DNA from: CAUZEO01 sp963578625
GTDB lineage: Bacteria > Verrucomicrobiota > Kiritimatiellia > SLOV01
Direction of reading: 5' to 3'
DNA: 28,421 nucleotides
Assembly (NCBI GenBank): GCA_963578625.1
Contig: CAUZEO010000024.1
Span: 1-28,421 of the forward strand
Shown: one piece after another, positions 24,575 to 28,421 of the stretch
Layout of the letters: the number at the start of each line of letters is the position of its first letter
How positions within the stretch are numbered: position 1 is the stretch's first letter
Notes under the pieces: generated by a model
Database searches by the model: none
Told to the model about the DNA's origin: nothing
Seen by the model: only the letters and a program-made list of their open reading frames with translations
Position numbers and translations under genes: made by a program

Positions 24575-24823
24575 GTGGAGGGGTCAAGCAGAAATGTCGG
24601 GCGGGATGCCATCGGCACCCAGGTGCGCATCGATCTGGGCGGCGGGGACGTGCTGACCCGCCAGGTGGCAAGCGGAACCGGATCGCATTGCAGCAACGAT
24701 CTGGTCCTGCACTTCGGGCTCGGGACCCGCACCGTTCCGGTCGACCTCGAGGTAAAATGGCTCAACGGAAACACTCAGACCATCCAGGACGTCGCGGTGG
24801 ATCAGAGCGTTCTCGTCCAGTGA
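24575..24823 (+). pseudogene. ASPIC/UnbV-domain C-terminal remnant, copy 2
   Basis: The frame gives 82 residues that fit the ASPIC/UnbV domain, normally the C-terminal part of secreted FG-GAP/VCBS-repeat proteins. Recognisable parts are GRDAIGTQVRIDLGGGD, then VLHFGLGTRTVPVDLEV and KWLNGNTQTIQDV. A stop codon at 24566-24568 lies directly upstream in frame, and no FG-GAP repeats precede it, so it is a 5'-truncated remnant. A strong ribosome site (GAAGGAG) and ATG at 24550 lie just upstream but in another frame that stops at ~24654. The last ~28 codons are repeated at 23148-23237. Resemblance begins near 24590. Confidence 0.7.
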
Positions 24824-24839
24824 TCATGTTTGCCCGGGG

Positions 24840-25052
24840 GGCTCCGCAATGGAGGCAAAAGCAATTCGTTGGGCTCTGCAGTTGAAGGAAGAATCATTTT
24901 CCTTAGTCTCGGCAAAGAGAATTATTTGTTGCGCTTCGCGATTGAATGAAATTCGCCCAACGACTCCTCACAATACAAATACCCACAGGGCCTAAGGAAA
25001 TGATTCTGCCACAAATTATTCTGCCTCCACTGCGGAGCCTAAGGAAATGATA
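24840..25052. mobile_element. MITE-like element with nested inverted repeats
   Basis: Outer arms: GGCTCCGCAATGGAGGCA (from 24840) pairs with TGCCTCCACTGCGGAGCC (ending 25039) with one mismatch, and the match continues more loosely inward. Inner arms: AGAATCATTTTCCTTAG (24890-24906) pairs with CTAAGGAAATGATTCT (24992-25007) apart from one extra T. A further copy of CTAAGGAAATGAT (25040-25052) lies just outside the right arm and touches the next gene's stop codon. No transposase frame is inside the 200 bases, so it would be non-autonomous. The mobile nature is inferred from structure alone. Confidence 0.55.
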
Positions 25053-28000
25053 TTACCCGTCTGATGCGATCCGGTAGCCGCCGGGGGGTACGGTTAGCTC
25101 CGTGCTTTCAAAGGGGAAGTCGGGTAGGGAGATGTTTTTTCGCAGGGTGGTCTGGATCGGTTTGTCCGTTGGATTACTGACTGCCACATAGTAGCTGTAA
25201 CCGCCATCGCCGGTGGGTTTCTGCGTTACCTGGACGATCAAGCCCGGACTATCGCAGACCACCGGGTGTCCGATGATCGCTTCGGTCTTTTCGGCGAGGC
25301 AATGGTAGAGCGTGGCGCGGACGCGGCCCTGCAAATCGAAGCCGCAAGGATGATACTTCCTGGTTCCATCCCCATAGGTTCCCTGCGCATAACCTGTGAG
25401 CTGATAGTAACCGGCGCTCCAATTGGGATTGAGTCCCAGAACGCGGACCGGCAACGCGGTCGCCAGGTCCCAGGAAGGCTTGCCGGATTTCAAGTGCACC
25501 CGGTAGTTGCCGGCGGCGATATCAATCGGTCCGCCATTTCCCCGCCGAGTCCCCTCGAGGATTTCCACACCGTCCAATTCACGGAAATACGCCACCGTTT
25601 TCTCGAACCGCTCTAATCCCTGCTCCGAAACGTCGATGGGATAAACGAGGGAAAACAATTCGTAGTGGAGTGCCCGGCCTCTTTCGAATTCCGCATCATC
25701 GGGAAGGGCGTGAAACAACAACATGTAGGCCACCCCATCCGGCGTAGTATTGATCCTGAACTGCAATGGCGCCCCGCGATTGTACCAAACAATGCCGCAG
25801 CTTGTTTGGGGCGAGTAGAGGCCGGCCCAGTCGCCTCTATCGATGGTATGCTCATTGATCGAGTTTTCGGTCGGCGGAAAAACCTGGATCTTCCGGCAGG
25901 GTTCGGAATTCCCGTTGCGTCCCCACAGAAGCATCAACGTTCGTTGCGATCTGATCCATGGGCTATGCGCCAACTGGATGGACTCAACGGTTTGGTCTTT
26001 CTTGGAGACGATGTCCATCTCAAACAGCGTGGGCAGTGCCCCGGTACGTATCGGTTGCGGGGCCCAGCCGGTTTCGCGCGGCCGCAACGATGCCCGGTGC
26101 CACTCGCCGTACCGCACATCCACATCGATCAGTTTGCTGTCGAGGATCGGTCCGAAGGTATACCAGGGATTGATCACTTGCACGCGATGATCGTAGACGC
26201 GTGATCGGTGACTGCGGAAACCATTTCCGGCCTCGTCCGCGAAGATCAGGTACGGGACATTCGCGAAATGCCGGTCCCCTTCCATGCCAAGGTTTGATTT
26301 GATATGGGGCGTGATGATTCCATGCGGGAAGATGTTGACCTTTCCCTGCGGCCCGCCGTCCCAGCTCAATCCGCCCCAGGCGTCGGGTGCACGAAACATC
26401 TGCGTGATGCCGGTTCCCCGGCCCAGGTAGGTATTTCCGCAGTCGTTCACGTGATCGGAGCAGAACGACGCACTCGTGTTCGGTTTGTAGATCCGGAGCG
26501 GGAACGTCACGGCCCTGCCGCCACGGAGATCCTCGGCGATCAGGACAACATTCCGGTGAAGCGTCGAAGACAGTTGCAGGATTCTCCGGACTTCCTTCTC
26601 CCCCTGGAAGGTGAAGCGCCGAAAGAGCCTGGGACCGTCGTACAGTTCGATGCTCTTGAGTCCCACGTCGGATTGAACCCAAAGAAAGGCCGGCGCGAAG
26701 GTCAGGCCCGGCGCGAACCGCGCCGACGCATAGGTCGCCGGGCGTATGCAGTTCATCCAGGAGCGCACAATGGGGCCGCTGGAGCTGAATACCGCCGAGC
26801 CGCTGTACTGGTGGGCGTAGTGCAGGGCGTCTTCAAACACGGTACCCGCTCCGTCGGCCAGGCAGTAGGTGTGCGTGATGTCTCTGCCCGCCTGGGCCGC
26901 GAGGTCCGCAGGCGCGTGCAGAATATGTACGGTGACCGGCAGGGGAGAGATCGTTGCCGCAACCGTGGTCAGGAAGTCATCGGTCACATCTTCCATCAAG
27001 CGGCCGTTTTCGTAGGTGCGAATCGCGGCCGCCGAGTAGACCCGCATGTCGTACATGCGCATCGTCCCCCCGCCGTCGTTGAAGCTGTAGTATCCAAAGT
27101 TCATGTTGCGATTTTTTGCGCGAACAATCCAATTCAGGCAGGCGTTCCCCTTGGCGAACCGGCCTTCCGCGTCCTGGTACTGAATGTTGAACAACGTCTT
27201 GTCCTCCCCGGCGAGGCACTCATCCGGCGGAAATTCCAGGAAGTCGCCCGGTCCATAGGCGAAAAAATGATCCCCGATGGTCGTGTCCATCGTATAGCCG
27301 GGAAACAGGCTGAGTTCTGATGAAGAATACTGCAGACAATCCGCCTTGAGTTCTTCAAAAGAGAGCGTCGTCAGCTTCTCGAAGTCGTCCATGAACACGA
27401 CAAACCCCAATCCCGCATCCCTTGCGACGTTCGCCCACTCCTCCACAGTGCCCGCGCCGCCGCCATAGGTGCTCTTCGGACCGTAGATGCCTTTGACGAC
27501 ATTGATTGACTCCGCATGCGCGACGTACTGTTCCGGGTCCGGCACGCCTTCGGCAAATTCACGGCGGACTTCCTCCTGAAAATTGGGCGCCAGGAGGCGA
27601 TTGGGATCCTGGACGTAGCCTCCAAGGGTCGTTGCGCTGTTGCCGGAATCGGCCAACCAGCGATACGTATTGCCCAACAACCTTTGAAAGTCCGACGCCA
27701 CCCCGTCCCAGCCCCGGGTCAGGATGTGCCGGTTGTACAGCCAGGTGGTGCCGCTGCCGATCGACCAGGTCGGCCACGTGCTGGTCAATGCAATCCTGCC
27801 TGCGCCGAGACGGCGAATGGCGAACAGCGGAGGAGACTCCACCGGCTGCTCCCGAACCAATGGGTCCTTCGGCCGGGGGAAGTACTGCTTCGTTCCCTCC
27901 TGTTCCTCGAACGGAACGGAGACGGCCCCATCCGGCGCGCGATATACAATGTCCCACTCCTTTCCCACCCAGATGGCCGATGTTTCGCACCCGTCGTAGT

Positions 28001-28421
28001 GATCTTTCAGCGGATAGTAAATGCGGTCGACGCTGTCGCTGACCGCCGTCTTTTTGTTTACGTCGTCCGTCCACGCGAGGGATACGCTGTCCAGGTTCAT
28101 GCGGGGAAACTGCACGCGATTGACATCCTGGCGAAGGACCTCGTAGGGAATCCGTGCATTCCATTTCGCCAGCAGGGGTCGGATGTTTTCATCCGCATGA
28201 TAGTTGGGCTTGATCAGCAACACCCCGCCGCCGGCCTCGATGTACCGGTTGATCAGTGCAATGACTTCGTCACGATGCGGTCCGTCGGATCTTCCCTCCG
28301 TATGATCGGCCGGGTAGGGAACGTCGTAAACAACCAGGCAATCGTACTGCCGAATCCGCTCCCAGTTGATCTCGGAAATGTGATTCAGGTAGTCGACGGC
28401 GAAACCGCGCTGATGCAGCTC
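25053..28421 (-). CDS. Very large protein with GATase/ThuA-like and PHP-like parts (5' end outside window)
   Basis: The minus-strand frame is open to the right edge, giving at least 1,122 residues without a start; the codon at 28223 is an internal GTG. The first ~75 residues visible (RGFAVDYLNHISEINWERI, YDCLVVYDVPYPADH, RYIEAGGGVLLIKP) look like the end of a GATase1/ThuA-like alpha/beta domain. The segment at bases ~27510-27230 (GTVEEWANVARDAGLGFVVF, DDFEKLT, LFPGYTMDT) resembles a PHP-type barrel, though the usual metal histidines are not clear. The rest (~27000-25060) looks like beta-sandwich domains. It ends with VPPGGYRIASDG. I do not recognise a specific enzyme; an exported carbohydrate-related role is suggested by the size, style and neighbouring glycan genes. 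Its stop abuts the MITE-like element. Confidence 0.8.
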   Translation of the reverse strand, partial: ELHQRGFAVDYLNHISEINWERIRQYDCLVVYDVPYPADHTEGRSDGPHRDEVIALINRYIEAGGGVLLIKPNYHADENIRPLLAKWNARIPYEVLRQDVNRVQFPRMNLDSVSLAWTDDVNKKTAVSDSVDRIYYPLKDHYDGCETSAIWVGKEWDIVYRAPDGAVSVPFEEQEGTKQYFPRPKDPLVREQPVESPPLFAIRRLGAGRIALTSTWPTWSIGSGTTWLYNRHILTRGWDGVASDFQRLLGNTYRWLADSGNSATTLGGYVQDPNRLLAPNFQEEVRREFAEGVPDPEQYVAHAESINVVKGIYGPKSTYGGGAGTVEEWANVARDAGLGFVVFMDDFEKLTTLSFEELKADCLQYSSSELSLFPGYTMDTTIGDHFFAYGPGDFLEFPPDECLAGEDKTLFNIQYQDAEGRFAKGNACLNWIVRAKNRNMNFGYYSFNDGGGTMRMYDMRVYSAAAIRTYENGRLMEDVTDDFLTTVAATISPLPVTVHILHAPADLAAQAGRDITHTYCLADGAGTVFEDALHYAHQYSGSAVFSSSGPIVRSWMNCIRPATYASARFAPGLTFAPAFLWVQSDVGLKSIELYDGPRLFRRFTFQGEKEVRRILQLSSTLHRNVVLIAEDLRGGRAVTFPLRIYKPNTSASFCSDHVNDCGNTYLGRGTGITQMFRAPDAWGGLSWDGGPQGKVNIFPHGIITPHIKSNLGMEGDRHFANVPYLIFADEAGNGFRSHRSRVYDHRVQVINPWYTFGPILDSKLIDVDVRYGEWHRASLRPRETGWAPQPIRTGALPTLFEMDIVSKKDQTVESIQLAHSPWIRSQRTLMLLWGRNGNSEPCRKIQVFPPTENSINEHTIDRGDWAGLYSPQTSCGIVWYNRGAPLQFRINTTPDGVAYMLLFHALPDDAEFERGRALHYELFSLVYPIDVSEQGLERFEKTVAYFRELDGVEILEGTRRGNGGPIDIAAGNYRVHLKSGKPSWDLATALPVRVLGLNPNWSAGYYQLTGYAQGTYGDGTRKYHPCGFDLQGRVRATLYHCLAEKTEAIIGHPVVCDSPGLIVQVTQKPTGDGGYSYYVAVSNPTDKPIQTTLRKNISLPDFPFESTELTVPPGGYRIASDG

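Noticed and set aside
26304..27320. 338-codon plus-strand frame inside the giant minus-strand gene
   Set aside because: Antisense shadow of a continuous 1,100-codon frame; Arg-rich and without motifs.
1..28421. CRISPR array, tRNA, rRNA, prophage or complete insertion sequence
   Set aside because: No regularly spaced direct repeats, no cloverleaf or rRNA-like stretch, and no transposase, integrase or phage structural gene was recognised on reading both strands.

Overview
The window reads as a bacterial chromosome segment of moderate to high GC. It comes from the Planctomycetota/Lentisphaerota/Kiritimatiellota sphere or a similar polysaccharide-degrading lineage such as Hydrogenedentota. The pointers are an EF-G of the SGMGELHL type seen in spirochaete/planctomycete/mitochondrial EF-G paralogues, several Ser/Thr kinases with zinc-ribbon or HEAT parts, a formylglycine-type sulfatase, a PEP-CTERM exported protein, ASPIC/UnbV remnants and very long secreted proteins with GH42-like and GATase-like modules. 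The phylum is an inference; no rRNA or tRNA gene was seen.

Layout. 1-4.3 kb is housekeeping: the C-terminal part of EF-G, a zinc-ribbon protein of unknown role, family-4 uracil-DNA glycosylase, and an overlapping lgt-rluD pair on the minus strand. 4.4-12.3 kb is mainly signalling: a transmembrane Ser/Thr kinase with a zinc ribbon and an HSD (non-RD) catalytic loop, a pterin carbinolamine dehydratase, a broken VIT1/CCC1 transporter gene, then a HEAT-repeat Ser/Thr kinase divergent from an FHA-GAF-histidine kinase, followed by a small ankyrin protein. 12.4-21.9 kb looks like a glycan locus: a sulfatase with a sulfotransferase-like gene behind it on the minus strand, and on the plus strand a membrane-anchored PQQ-type propeller, a 1,444-residue secreted GH42-like protein, and a LarA-type nickel-dependent racemase/epimerase whose start codon overlaps the preceding stop (ATGA).

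21.9-25.05 kb is a gene graveyard. It holds dispersed palindromic repeats, a probable phytanoyl-CoA dioxygenase tail, two related ASPIC/UnbV C-terminal remnants, one intact PEP-CTERM gene with a clear intrinsic terminator, and a 200-bp element with nested inverted repeats that abuts the stop codon of the next gene. 25.05 kb to the right edge is one very long minus-strand reading frame, cut by the window end, with a GATase/ThuA-like N-terminal part and a PHP-like segment.

The most interesting points are the coupling of a large secreted GH42-like protein to a LarA homologue, the sulfatase/sulfotransferase pairing, the FHA-histidine kinase head to head with a Ser/Thr kinase, and the repeat and pseudogene content of the 22-25 kb stretch. 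I did not find a defence system, CRISPR array, prophage or complete insertion sequence.
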